From Amycolatopsis sp. A133 (GTDB lineage: Bacteria > Actinomycetota > Actinomycetes > Mycobacteriales > Pseudonocardiaceae), in contig NZ_JAVHJU010000069.1 in NCBI RefSeq assembly GCF_031082405.1, forward strand, positions 124,001 to 188,000: 64,000 nt of DNA. Direction: 5' to 3'. Below, one piece after another: positions 37,721 through 48,579 of this stretch. Position 1 is the first letter of the stretch; each line of letters begins with the position of its first letter. The translations under genes and the position numbers were made by a program. A model generated the notes under the pieces. It did no database searches, was not told the DNA's origin, and worked only from the letters and a program-made list of their open reading frames with translations.

Positions 37721-40360
37721 TCAGGTCAGGAGGGTCAAAACGGTCTCCGAGTGCCGCCCCGGTGAGCGGGCCGTGCGGGCCTGCAGCCACGCCTCCAGGC
37801 GGTCCTCCGGCAGCGGCCGCGAGATCAGGTAACCCTGGGCGACGTCACAGCCCATCGCTTCGAGCTGGTCGCGTGCCACGTCCTCCTCGACGCCCTCGGC
37901 CACCACCGTCAGGCCGAGCGAGTGCCCGAGCTCGACGATCGACCGGACCACCGCGAGGTCGCCGAGGTCGGTCCCCATGCCGAGGACGAAGCTCTTGTCG
38001 ATCTTGACCTGGTCGACCGGCAGCTGCCGCAGGTACGCCAGCGACGAGTACCCGGTCCCGAAGTCGTCGACCGCGAGCGTGATGCCCAGCGAGTGCAGCT
38101 CCCGCAGGATCGGCAGCGCCTTCTGCGGGTCGGACATCACGCCGGACTCGGTCAGCTCGAACGTCAGCAGCTCGGGCGGGATGCCGTAGTGCTCCAGCTC
38201 GCGGGCCACCTTGGCCGGGAAGTCCTCGTCGGCGAGGTTGCGCACCGACAGGTTGACCGCGACCGAGATCCGCAGGCCCTCGTCGAGCCACTTGCGGCAG
38301 CGCTTGAGCGCCTCGCCGAGCACAAAACCCGTCAGGACGCCGATCAGGCCGGCCGCTTCGATGGCCGGGACGAACTCGTCCGGGCCGAGCCTGCCGAACT
38401 CCGGGTGCACCCAGCGGACCAGCGCCTCGACGCCCTGGACCTGGCGGTTCGGCAGGGTGATCTTCGGCTGGTAGTGGACGCTGACCTGGCCGTCTTCCAG
38501 GGACTGCCGGAACTGCGTCACCATCTGGAAGCGGCGCAGGAAGATCTGGCCCATGCTCGGCACGTAGCCGCGGACCTCTTCGCCGCCCTTGGTCGCGCGG
38601 ACGGCGACGTCGGCGCGCTGCAGCAGGCCTTCGATGTCGACGACGTCGCCGGGTTCTTCCGCGGACGTCGTCGCGTAGCCGATCATCGCGTTCGCCTCGA
38701 CCGAGAGCCGGTCGACCGGGTACGGCGCCGACAGCTCTTCGCGCAGCCGTTCCGCCGCGTGGTGGGCGTCTTCGGGCGGGCAGCCGACGAGCAGCGCCGC
38801 GAAGGACGCGCCTTCGAGCCGGGCGAGCGGGACGTCGGGGCCGAGCGCGTCGCGGATGCGGCGGCCCGCGGCGACGACCATCCGGTCGGCCCAGGCGTAG
38901 CCGAGCGCGTCGCTGACCGTCGAAAAGACGTCGAGGTCGATCCGCAGCACCACGGCGTTGGCGAAGTCCCGCAGCGGTTCCTTCGCCACCTGCCGGAAGC
39001 CCGGCCGGTTGAGGTGCCCGGTGAGCGGGTCGTGGTAGGCGTCGTGGCGCAGCGTCGCCAGCAGGCGCCGGTTGTCGAGCGACGTCGCGAGGTGGCTGGC
39101 CATCGTGCCGAGCAGCTGGACGTCGTACTTGCCGAAGCCGCGCCAGCGGGACAGCCGGTCGTGCGCCTCGACCACGCCGAGCAGCCGGTTCGCGCTGCGC
39201 AGCGGGACGACGAGGGCTTCCTGCGCGCCGCGGTCGAGCAGCGCCGCGCGGACGTCGGGGTTGGCTTCGGTGATCCGGAAGTGCCGGACGTGCGCGCCGG
39301 GCAGCCGCAGCAGCGGGTCGTCGGCGGCCGGGTCGGCGGGTGGCAGGTCGTCGCCCGCGACGACGACGCGCATGGTGTCCTTCGGTTCGAGCCGGAGTCT
39401 CAGCACGACGCGGCCCGCGGCGAGCTGGTCCTTGATGCGCTCGGCGATGGTCGCCCATTCGCGGACGTCGACCCCGCCGACGAGCTCGTCCGCGCGGCTG
39501 GCCGGGCGCGCCGCGGCCTGCTGGCCCGAGCGGGCCACCATCAGGCTGACGTCCGAGAGCGCCTCCATGTCCCGCTGCTCGCGCAGCAGGTCGGAGTAGG
39601 CCCAGTACAGCGCGGTGAGGCCGAGGAAGACGGCGAGCACCAGCGGCCACGCCTTGGGCGTGCTGGAGATGACGAGGTAGCCGGAGAGGCCGACGGACGC
39701 GTTGACGAAGCCGACGACCAGGATCCGCCCGGTGAGCCGGACGGCGGTGCTGACCCGCATGCGGCGGCGCAGCACGCGGACCGCGGCCAGCGCGAGCAGC
39801 GTGCTCACCAGCGGCGCGGTCAGGGTGCCGGCCAGCGCCGCGACCCACGGGATCTTGTCGCCGGTCCCGACGAGGTGCTTCACCAGCCCGGCGACCGCGA
39901 AGGCGCCGGTGATCTCGAGCAGGAACGCGCCCGCGTTGTAGAGCACCCGGCCGGCGACCTTGCGCGCGAGCAGCGTGCCGATGCCGGCGATGAGGTGCGC
40001 GGCCAGCACGACTTCGAACGGCGCGATGAAGAACCCGATGACGAGCGGGATTTCGGTGAAGGAGATGGTCCACGAGATGCCGCTGCGGACGTCGACGTTG
40101 ATGCCGAGCTGTTCGGCGAGCAGGAAGGCGACCGCGAGCACGGGCCCGATCCACAGCAGCCGGTCGTCCCACTGGAACGGCAGCCACGTGCCGACCGCGA
40201 ACGCGGCGGCGAGCCCGATGCTGAGGACGGCGAAGGTGTAGGCGCGGAACCGGCGTTCGTCGGTGCGGGCTTCGGCGGAGACGGGTGGTGCCCCGGAAGC
40301 GGCCCCAGGCCCGGGCTGCGCCTGCGCGACGGCGTCGCCGTGGGCGTTGGTGTCCGGCAT
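37721..40360 (-). CDS. Membrane GAF-GGDEF-EAL protein, probable c-di-GMP phosphodiesterase
   Basis: Protein of 879 residues: six to eight transmembrane helices (about 38-265), a GAF-like sensor (about 300-465), a GGDEF domain (about 480-640) and an EAL domain (about 655-875). The GGDEF signature is degenerate (RLEGASF in place of GGDEF), so cyclase activity is unlikely. The EAL domain looks intact: VEALVRW, NLSVRNL, FELTESG, DDFGTGYSS, KIDKSF and AEGVE. It probably hydrolyses c-di-GMP in response to a membrane or GAF signal. A yajQ (c-di-GMP-binding family) gene lies 6 kb away. ATG 40360 has GGAGGGAAGG upstream. Confidence 0.92.
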   Translation of the reverse strand: MPDTNAHGDAVAQAQPGPGAASGAPPVSAEARTDERRFRAYTFAVLSIGLAAAFAVGTWLPFQWDDRLLWIGPVLAVAFLLAEQLGINVDVRSGISWTISFTEIPLVIGFFIAPFEVVLAAHLIAGIGTLLARKVAGRVLYNAGAFLLEITGAFAVAGLVKHLVGTGDKIPWVAALAGTLTAPLVSTLLALAAVRVLRRRMRVSTAVRLTGRILVVGFVNASVGLSGYLVISSTPKAWPLVLAVFLGLTALYWAYSDLLREQRDMEALSDVSLMVARSGQQAAARPASRADELVGGVDVREWATIAERIKDQLAAGRVVLRLRLEPKDTMRVVVAGDDLPPADPAADDPLLRLPGAHVRHFRITEANPDVRAALLDRGAQEALVVPLRSANRLLGVVEAHDRLSRWRGFGKYDVQLLGTMASHLATSLDNRRLLATLRHDAYHDPLTGHLNRPGFRQVAKEPLRDFANAVVLRIDLDVFSTVSDALGYAWADRMVVAAGRRIRDALGPDVPLARLEGASFAALLVGCPPEDAHHAAERLREELSAPYPVDRLSVEANAMIGYATTSAEEPGDVVDIEGLLQRADVAVRATKGGEEVRGYVPSMGQIFLRRFQMVTQFRQSLEDGQVSVHYQPKITLPNRQVQGVEALVRWVHPEFGRLGPDEFVPAIEAAGLIGVLTGFVLGEALKRCRKWLDEGLRISVAVNLSVRNLADEDFPAKVARELEHYGIPPELLTFELTESGVMSDPQKALPILRELHSLGITLAVDDFGTGYSSLAYLRQLPVDQVKIDKSFVLGMGTDLGDLAVVRSIVELGHSLGLTVVAEGVEEDVARDQLEAMGCDVAQGYLISRPLPEDRLEAWLQARTARSPGRHSETVLTLLT

Positions 40361-40597
40361 CCGACCTTCCCTCCCGGCTTGTCCACCGGTGCTGATCCGT
40401 GACTTCGGGTGTGGACAGGGGCCATACCGTACCCCGTAGGGCGTACCCGCGTCCCTTTCGAGACAGTAGGAGATCACCCCAGGGTTAACAATGCCTCGAA
40501 CGCGCTGACCTGCGTGGACCAAGGGGTGAAACCACGGGTGTACGAACCTGGGCTCGTTCTCTCCACACGGCGGGCCGGGTCGCGCTTCAATGGGCCC
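40361..40597. other. Divergent intergenic region without a gene
   Basis: 237 nt between the GGDEF-EAL gene and the GNAT gene. Apart from a weak inverted pair (TCACCCC with GGGGTGA) I see no convincing operator, RNA or promoter. Confidence 0.4.
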
Positions 40598-41536
40598 ATG
40601 CACAGCGATGTGATTGCCACCGAGCACGCGGCGCGGCTCGCGGCGGTGGATTCCCTCCTCCCCGGCTCGGCTCCATTCGAAGCGGCGGAAAACGCGGTGG
40701 TGCTGGAGGTTGCGACGGGCGGCTCGGCGGCGTCCGGGCTGGCTTCCCGCGTCCAGGTCGACCGCGACGCCCCCAACGCGCCGTGGCGCGCCCTGACCGA
40801 GCACCGGCTCGACGTCCAGCTGGCCGGCCCGCAGCCGGCGGCCGTCCTGGACGCCCTCCTCACCCGATGGGATGAACATCTGCGCGCGGTCGCCGAGCGC
40901 GGCGACACGGAGACGGCGGCGATCGTCCCGCGCGCGAGCCGGGACGCCGCCGGTGCGCGCGAAATGCTGCACCACGGCTTCGCGCCGCTGCGGGTGATCG
41001 CGGTCCGCCCCGCGCAGCGGCTGATCCCGGCGACCCCGCTGGGGACACCGGGGGTCAAGATCCGCCGCGCCGAACCGGGCGACCTCGAGACGGCGGTGGA
41101 GCTCGGCATGGAGCTGCACTCCTACGACGCCCAGTACGGCACGGTCAACTGGCGCACCGGCGTCGAGGACATCCTGGCCAAGGACCTCGCCGAGCAGCTG
41201 AAGCGGCCGGAACCGCCGTTGTGGATCGCCGAGCTGTACGGGCGCCCGCTCGGCATGGTGAGCGTCCAGCACCCCGGTGAGACGGGCTGGATCAGCGGCC
41301 GCGTCGCCGCTTCCCGCGTCGGCTACCTGTCGTCGCTGGCGGTGGCGGAGGCGGCGCGGTCGTCCGGTGTCGGCACGGCGCTGGCGACCCACGCCCACCA
41401 GGTCCTCGACGAGGAGGGCGCCGACGTCGTCCTGCTGCACCACGCCGCGGCGAACCCGCTTTCGACGCCGTTCTGGTACGCGCAGGGGTATCGCCCGCTG
41501 TGGACGTACTGGCAGCGCCGTCCGGCCGTTCGGTGA
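40598..41536 (+). CDS. GNAT family N-acetyltransferase
   Basis: Protein of 312 residues. The C-terminal GNAT domain (about 155-312) has the acetyl-CoA-binding motif A region VGYLSSLAVAEAARSSGVGTALATHAHQVL in two parts (R/Q-x2-G/A as RSSGVG). The N-terminal half looks like a degenerate second GNAT-like domain (TAAIVPRASRDAAGAREMLHHGFAPL). The acceptor substrate is unknown. ATG 40598 was chosen because upstream in-frame codons lack a ribosome-binding site and family-like sequence. Confidence 0.85.
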   Translation: MHSDVIATEHAARLAAVDSLLPGSAPFEAAENAVVLEVATGGSAASGLASRVQVDRDAPNAPWRALTEHRLDVQLAGPQPAAVLDALLTRWDEHLRAVAERGDTETAAIVPRASRDAAGAREMLHHGFAPLRVIAVRPAQRLIPATPLGTPGVKIRRAEPGDLETAVELGMELHSYDAQYGTVNWRTGVEDILAKDLAEQLKRPEPPLWIAELYGRPLGMVSVQHPGETGWISGRVAASRVGYLSSLAVAEAARSSGVGTALATHAHQVLDEEGADVVLLHHAAANPLSTPFWYAQGYRPLWTYWQRRPAVR

Positions 41537-41607
41537 ACCTCTGGTGGATTACCGCCGGTGCGCAGGCCTTATAGGCTGGCCCCCGCCGCCAGCGAGGGGA
41601 GCCTGAA

Positions 41608-42462
41608 GTGACCGATCAGCGGGATTCCGCGCCGAGAGCGCCCGAGGGAGTCGACACCGAGAAGCCGTCCGCGGCCCGGATCTACGACTGGTACCTGGGC
41701 GGTACCCAGAACTGGGCCGTGGACCGGGAGTTCGGCAGGCGCATGGAGCAGCAGTGGCCGCTCGTGCGCCCCGGGTCGAAGCAGAACCGCGAGTTCATGA
41801 ACCGCGCGGTGCGGGCGGCGCTGCGGGCCGGCATCCGCCAGTTCGTCGACCTCGGCTCCGGCGTGCCGACGGCGGGCAACGTGCACGAGGTCGTCGAGGC
41901 GGAGCTGCCCGAGGACCACGACGCGAAGGTCGTCTACGTCGACTACGAGCCGGTCGCCGTCGCCCATGCGACGCTGATCCTCGAAGAGAGCGTGGCGACC
42001 GAGTGGGCGGGCATCGTCCAGGCGGACATGCGGGACGCGAAGGCCGTGCTGCGGGCGGAGGAGACACGCCGGCTGATCGACTTCTCGCAGCCCGTCTGCC
42101 TGATCATGGCGGCGGTGCTGCACTTCGTTGGCCCGGACGACGACCCGGAAGGCCTGCTGGCGGCGTACCGGGACGCGCTCGCGCCGGGCAGCTGGCTGGC
42201 GATCTCCCAGATGAGCGAAGGCGACGGCACCGGCGAGACGCTCGAAGGGCTGCGCTGGTTCGTCGAGCAGTACCGGAAGACGAGCAACCCGGTGTGGCTG
42301 CGCAACCGCGAGGAGATCGAGCCGCTGTTCGGTGACTGGACCATCCTGGAGCCGGGCATCGTGCACCTGCCGGACTGGCGGCCGGACCGGAAGATCAACG
42401 CCCTGGAAGCGGAGGCCCGCCCGTTCGCGTGGTGCGCCGTGGCGGAGAAATCAAGGTCCTGA
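41608..42462 (+). CDS. SAM-dependent methyltransferase, DUF574 (Methyltransf_19) family
   Basis: Actinobacterial protein of 284 residues. The N-terminus is typical of DUF574 (PSAARIYDWYLGGTQNWAVDREFG). The SAM-binding loop is FVDLGSGVPTAGNVHEV, the acidic motif VVYVDYEPVAVAHA, and LHFVGPDDDPEGLL follows. Many actinobacteria carry dozens of paralogues of unknown substrate. GTG 41608 follows GAGGGGA at a suitable distance, and a TATAGGCT promoter element lies upstream. Confidence 0.92.
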   Translation: MTDQRDSAPRAPEGVDTEKPSAARIYDWYLGGTQNWAVDREFGRRMEQQWPLVRPGSKQNREFMNRAVRAALRAGIRQFVDLGSGVPTAGNVHEVVEAELPEDHDAKVVYVDYEPVAVAHATLILEESVATEWAGIVQADMRDAKAVLRAEETRRLIDFSQPVCLIMAAVLHFVGPDDDPEGLLAAYRDALAPGSWLAISQMSEGDGTGETLEGLRWFVEQYRKTSNPVWLRNREEIEPLFGDWTILEPGIVHLPDWRPDRKINALEAEARPFAWCAVAEKSRS

Positions 42463-42491
42463 CCTGGGGTTTTCCCGATCGCTGTGGGCGA

Positions 42492-42545
42492 ACGCACCAT
42501 CGGAAACAAACGCACCCATCGGAGAGTTGAGCTAGGCAGACTCAA
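42492..42545 (+). promoter_or_regulatory. lon regulatory region with HAIR-like inverted repeat
   Basis: TTGAG (42527-42531), nine bases and CTCAA (42541-42545) match the core spacing of the HspR-associated inverted repeat (CTTGAGT-N7-ACTCAAG), with mismatches at the outermost bases. Upstream a 13-14-nt direct repeat, ACGCACC(C)ATCGGA, occurs at 42492-42504 and 42510-42523. HspR control of lon is established in Streptomyces. Confidence 0.7.
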
Positions 42546-42562
42546 CTAACCGAGGAGTGCAC

Positions 42563-45013
<2,451 letters not shown>

Positions 45014-45034
45014 CCCCGAGCGCCGCCACCCCGG

Positions 45035-45072
45035 ACGGCCGGTTCCCCCTTCCCGCAGGGGGAACCGGCCGT
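45035..45072. terminator. Strong hairpin terminator between lon and the convergent sigma gene
   Basis: A 16-bp perfect stem (45035-45050 with 45057-45072, loop TCCCGC) begins ACGGCCGGTT. It lies 21 nt after the lon stop and 14 nt past the end of the minus-strand gene, so it can serve both. Confidence 0.85.
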
Positions 45073-45086
45073 TCTCCCACGAGAAT

Positions 45087-45764
45087 TCACGCGCCGGTTC
45101 CGGAGGTGGAGGGCGAGGTGACCGCGCTCGGCTCGCCTTCGGAGTCGTCCGTCGTCGGGGTGTTCGAGGTGGAGGGGCTCCGGGTGCTTTCCGCACGGTA
45201 GGTGTCCGCGACCTGCGAGCCCGCGGTACCCGCCGTCGGCAGGTGAGCCGCGGCAAACACGCTCGTCGCGACCACCAGCGCCGCCACCACCAGCGCCGCC
45301 ACCGTCTCGACGCGCCTCAGGGGCGGTCCGGCAGGCGTTCGAGTGGGGGTCTCGCGCCGGCGCAGCTTTTCCATCGCACGGTGCCGGACTGCCTCGACGG
45401 TGCGCGGCGAAAGGGCGAGCGTCTCCGCGATCTCGGTCGTGGCGAGGTCCAGCCCGTACCGGAGCACGAGGACTTCGCGCTGCCGGCGGGACAGCCCGGC
45501 AAGCAGGGGGAAGCGCTCCCGCCCGGCCCGCTGCCGGGACAGCCGCACCACGGTCGTGTGGAGCAGGCGGACCGCCCGAAGGTGGTCGGTCAGGGTGTCC
45601 CGGCGCCGGTGGAGCCACCAGAAGGCCTCTTGGGCGACGTCCTCGGCATCGTCCGCGCCGAGCAGGCGTGCCAGCCGCGCGAGGCGGCCAAAGTACTGCG
45701 CGAACAACGCCCGGAACAACGCGTCCTGGTCGTGCGGCCCGGCCATCGGAGCATCTGTGGTCAC
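45087..45764 (-). CDS. ECF-type sigma factor with C-terminal membrane anchor
   Basis: Protein of 225 residues. Sigma region 2 (about 10-75; LARLLGADDAEDVAQEAFWWLHRRR) and region 4 (about 95-145; LSRRQREVLVLRYGLDLATTEIAETLALSPRTVEAVRHRAMEKLRR in segments) are followed by one transmembrane helix (about 158-180; VAALVVAALVVATSVFAAAHL). A Ser/Thr-rich tail that would be outside the cell follows. Most ECF factors lack a membrane segment, so activity may depend on release. GTG 45764 is preferred because the further-upstream ATG 45812 lies in the tRNA-Tyr terminator; ATG 45746 is also possible. Confidence 0.8.
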   Translation of the reverse strand: MTTDAPMAGPHDQDALFRALFAQYFGRLARLARLLGADDAEDVAQEAFWWLHRRRDTLTDHLRAVRLLHTTVVRLSRQRAGRERFPLLAGLSRRQREVLVLRYGLDLATTEIAETLALSPRTVEAVRHRAMEKLRRRETPTRTPAGPPLRRVETVAALVVAALVVATSVFAAAHLPTAGTAGSQVADTYRAESTRSPSTSNTPTTDDSEGEPSAVTSPSTSGTGA

Positions 45765-45812
45765 GTCCCAGCCCACGCCCAGCCGGACCTGCCGGTTTAG
45801 TCCCACTTGCAT

Positions 45813-45863
45813 GCGAAGAAACCCCGCGCCACGACAAGAGTCATGGTCACGGGGCTTCTTCGC
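45813..45863 (-). terminator. tRNA-Tyr terminator hairpin
   Basis: GCGAAGAAACCCCG (45813-45826) pairs with CGGGGCTTCTTCGC (45850-45863) at 13 of 14 positions, with an imperfect inner stem. It begins 4 nt after the tRNA-Tyr 3' end on the minus strand. Confidence 0.75.
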
Positions 45864-45867
45864 TGGG

Positions 45868-45950
45868 TGGCGGGTGAGGGATTCGAACCCCCGTAGGCGT
45901 AAGCCAACTGGTTTACAGCCAGTCCCCTTTGGCCACTCGGGTAACCCGCC
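45868..45950 (-). tRNA. tRNA-Tyr (GTA)
   Basis: Type II tRNA of 83 nt on the minus strand. The acceptor GGCGGGT pairs with ACCCGCC, the anticodon stem CTGGC/ACCAG region carries GTA in loop TGTAAAC, a long variable arm is present, and the T-arm contains GGTTCGAATCC. Discriminator A; no CCA encoded. Upstream is a small hairpin, GGCCGGT-ctc-ACCGGCC (45953-45969). Confidence 0.96.
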
Positions 45951-45976
45951 CAGGCCGGTCTCACCGGCCGGGGAGA

Positions 45977-46007
45977 AGCTTACCCAAGGGGCTTGAGCAG
46001 GGGTCAA
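45977..46007 (-). promoter_or_regulatory. Candidate promoter of tRNA-Tyr
   Basis: On the minus strand TTGACC (46002-46007), a 19-nt spacer and TAAGCT (45977-45982) lie 26 nt upstream of the tRNA 5' end. The spacer is slightly long. Confidence 0.45.
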
Positions 46008-46079
46008 CCGGGATACCCCTCGCCCGGTGGGGGCTAGGCTGGGAGGCCCCTGACAAGCGAGTACGAGGTGTGAGGACAC

Positions 46080-46571
46080 GTGGCGGATCCCTCTTTCGAC
46101 GTCGTGAGCAAGGTCGACCGCCAGGAGGTGGACAACGCGCTCAACCAGGCGAGCAAGGAGCTGGGCACGCGGTTCGACTTCCGCGGCACGGGCACGACGA
46201 TCAACTGGTCGGGCGAGGAGGCGCTCACGATCGAGTCCGAGACCGAGGAGCGCGCACTGGCCGCGATCGAGGTCTTCAAGGAGAAGCTGATCAAGCGCAA
46301 CATCTCCCTGAAGGCCTTCGAAGCCGGCGAGCCGGCGCTGTCCGGCAAGATCTACAAGGTCTCGGGCAAGATCCTGCAGGGCATCGCATCGGACAAGGCG
46401 AAGCAGATCGCCAAGTACATCCGCGACGAAGGCCCCAAGGGCGTCCAGGCCCAGATCCAGGGCGACCAGCTACGGGTGTCGGGCAAGAAGAAGGACCAGC
46501 TGCAGGACGTGATCGCCTTGCTGAAGGGCAAGGACTTCGAGATCGCGCTGCAGTTCACCAACTACCGGTGA
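46080..46571 (+). CDS. yajQ: YajQ family cyclic di-GMP-binding protein
   Basis: Protein of 163 residues with two ferredoxin-like domains, recognised from SFDVVSKVDRQEVDNALNQA, TRFDFRGT, KRNISLKAFE and GLQ-like QAQIQGDQLRVSGKKKDQLQ near the C-terminus. YajQ proteins bind c-di-GMP and, in Xanthomonas, act with a LysR regulator. GTG 46080 gives the standard N-terminus MADPSFD. A TAGGCT -10 lies 39 nt upstream. Its presence beside an EAL protein gene 6 kb away points to live c-di-GMP signalling. Confidence 0.95.
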   Translation: MADPSFDVVSKVDRQEVDNALNQASKELGTRFDFRGTGTTINWSGEEALTIESETEERALAAIEVFKEKLIKRNISLKAFEAGEPALSGKIYKVSGKILQGIASDKAKQIAKYIRDEGPKGVQAQIQGDQLRVSGKKKDQLQDVIALLKGKDFEIALQFTNYR

Positions 46572-46605
46572 CGCCGTCGCGGGCACCCGTACCCCGGGTG
46601 CCCGC

Positions 46606-47280
46606 TCAGGACGGTGTCAGCGTCCAGCTCGTCTCGTACCCCTCCACCTGCAGGTACGCCGGCCCCCGGACATCGCGATCCACCTGCACATCACCGATCT
46701 GGTTCAAGATCAGATCCCGGTCCTCCCCGGACACGGACATCACCCACAGCGCGACGTTCCCGCGCGTCTTCGCCGCGAACCGGATGCGCGCCACCCCCTC
46801 CGGCAGCCTCAGCACCGCGTCACCCTCGCCCGACGTCTCCTTGCCGGCCTCCGCCGTGGCCACGCTCCGGTAATCCGCGATCGTCGCCGTCCAGGGCGCG
46901 TTTGCGTGGACCGTCACCCTCTTCGCCGGCCTGGCCGGGTCCGTGTTCATCCACTTCGTGCCCTTGTACGCGCCGATCGCGTTGACCAGGCCGTGCTCGC
47001 TGCCGTCGGTGCCGACGATCACGTTGGATGTGCACTTCGGGCACTCGAACGTGAAGAAACCCACCTGGTCCGCCGGCCACGTCGTCGCGAACTCGCCGCT
47101 GTCCGTGCCCGTGTGCGTCTCCGGAGGCACATCACGCGGCACCGCAGGTGCCGTCGAAGAAGTCGAAGACGCCGGAGAAGCCGAGGTCGAAGGCGGCACG
47201 ATTTCGCCGTAGCCGGTCGACGGCGCGCACGCCGGCGTCAGCACCAAGAGCAGCAGCAGGCCACTCAGCCGGATCCTCAT
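46606..47280 (-). CDS. Putative lipoprotein, unknown function
   Basis: Protein of 224 residues with a lipoprotein signal peptide (MRIRLSGLLLLLVLTPAC; lipobox TPAC with the lipidated Cys18). A Ser/Thr/Pro-rich linker (about 20-60) and a globular beta-rich domain follow, with a CPKC pair (FTFECPKCTSN) and repeated strands (NAPWTATIADY; ARIRFAAKTRGNVALWVMSV; PAYLQVEGYETSWTL). It resembles carbohydrate-binding or pre-peptidase-like folds, but no family was recognised with confidence. It probably sits on the outer face of the membrane. Confidence 0.75.
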   Translation of the reverse strand: MRIRLSGLLLLLVLTPACAPSTGYGEIVPPSTSASPASSTSSTAPAVPRDVPPETHTGTDSGEFATTWPADQVGFFTFECPKCTSNVIVGTDGSEHGLVNAIGAYKGTKWMNTDPARPAKRVTVHANAPWTATIADYRSVATAEAGKETSGEGDAVLRLPEGVARIRFAAKTRGNVALWVMSVSGEDRDLILNQIGDVQVDRDVRGPAYLQVEGYETSWTLTPS

Positions 47281-47391
47281 GGTGATCTTTCGGCCCCGAA
47301 CGCGGGAGCGTTACCCGAACGCGTGAATGCGCCCCGTGGCCGCCGCCCGACCGTGTTGTAATCGCGCGGTCACCGTGTGGAGGGGGTCGAG

Positions 47392-48558
47392 TTGCGCCGT
47401 TCGCTGGTCTTCGTGCTGACGCTCGCGGCCGTCGCCTCGCTGCTGACGCCGGCGGGCGCGGCCGAACGCAAGCAGCTCGTCCCCGGCTTCGGCGCCTACG
47501 CGCGCTTGATCCGGCTGGAGAACGGGCGGATCGTCGCCACGCTCACCAGCGAAGACGCCGGTGGCAAGTTCACGCCGGTCCTGGAGAGCACCGACGAAGG
47601 CGAGTCCTTCCACGAGATCGGCGAAATCCGCGACCCCGACGGCCGGTACGGGATGTGCTGCGGCACCGTCTACGAGCTGCCGCAACGGGTCGGCAAGCTG
47701 AGGGCGGGCACGCTCCTGTGGGCCGCGTCCTACCGGCAGGACGCCGGGCCGCAGCGCCGCCTCGGGATCCGCGTCTGGGCCAGCAAGGACGGCGGCCGCT
47801 CGTGGAGCTTCCTGTCCGAGGCCGCGCGGTCGCACAACATCGACGGCGTCTGGGAGCCCGAGTTCACCGTCGACGCCGGCGGCACACTCTGGCTCCACTT
47901 CGCCGACGAGACGCAGGCGCCGAAGTACGCGCAGGTGCTCAACCGGGTCGCCTCGACCGACGGTGTGCACTGGGGCACCAAGCAGCTCACCATGGCCATC
48001 CCGCCGGACCGCGTCCGGCCGGGCATGCCGATCATCCGGCGGCTGCCCGACGGCCGCTACTACTTCGCCTACGAGATCTGCAACTTCCGCGACCGCTACT
48101 GCGACCCGTACTTCAAGATCTCGGCCGACGGCGCCAACTGGGGCGATCCCGCCGACCCCGGTACCCGGGTCGGCACCGCGACCGGCAACTACTTCCAGCA
48201 CGCGCAGACGATCACGCTGTTCCCCGGCGGCCCGAACGGCGTGCGGATCGTCATGGTCGGGCAGATCTACACCAACGCGGCAGGCGAGCCCCAGCCGAAC
48301 AACGGCCAGGTGCTGCTCGCCAACGACGACTTCGGCAGCGGCCCCTGGTACGAACTGCCCGCTCCCGTGCACGTCTCCGGCATCTGGAACCACTTCTGCC
48401 CCAACTACTCCTCGACGCTGCTGCCGGTGGACGACGGCCGGAACGTGCTGGAGATCGCCACCGAGGACAACGGCGGCTGCAAGGCCTACTTCGGGAAGGG
48501 ACCGGCCGTTCAGCCGTTCTCCACCGGCCCGGGGAGCCAGCCCGTAGGGTGGGGGTGA
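47392..48558 (+). CDS. Secreted sialidase-like (BNR/Asp-box) six-bladed propeller protein
   Basis: Protein of 388 residues with a signal peptide (RRSLVFVLTLAAVASLLTPAGAA). Asp-box repeats such as STDEGESFHEI and SKDGGRSWSF mark a neuraminidase-like beta-propeller. Conserved features of exo-sialidases (an Arg triad) cannot be assigned with certainty, so the glycosidase activity is tentative. The start TTG 47392 is chosen because GGAGGGGG (47379-47386) is ideally spaced and the signal peptide then begins normally. It lies 21 nt before rfbA, so it may be co-transcribed. Confidence 0.82.
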   Translation: MRRSLVFVLTLAAVASLLTPAGAAERKQLVPGFGAYARLIRLENGRIVATLTSEDAGGKFTPVLESTDEGESFHEIGEIRDPDGRYGMCCGTVYELPQRVGKLRAGTLLWAASYRQDAGPQRRLGIRVWASKDGGRSWSFLSEAARSHNIDGVWEPEFTVDAGGTLWLHFADETQAPKYAQVLNRVASTDGVHWGTKQLTMAIPPDRVRPGMPIIRRLPDGRYYFAYEICNFRDRYCDPYFKISADGANWGDPADPGTRVGTATGNYFQHAQTITLFPGGPNGVRIVMVGQIYTNAAGEPQPNNGQVLLANDDFGSGPWYELPAPVHVSGIWNHFCPNYSSTLLPVDDGRNVLEIATEDNGGCKAYFGKGPAVQPFSTGPGSQPVGWG

Positions 48559-48579
48559 CCGAGGACAGGGAGGCAGTTC

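Noticed and set aside
45765..46079. Upstream extension of the sigma gene through tRNA-Tyr
   Set aside because: The extension would translate the tRNA and its terminator. A start at 45764 or 45746 gives a normal sigma N-terminus.
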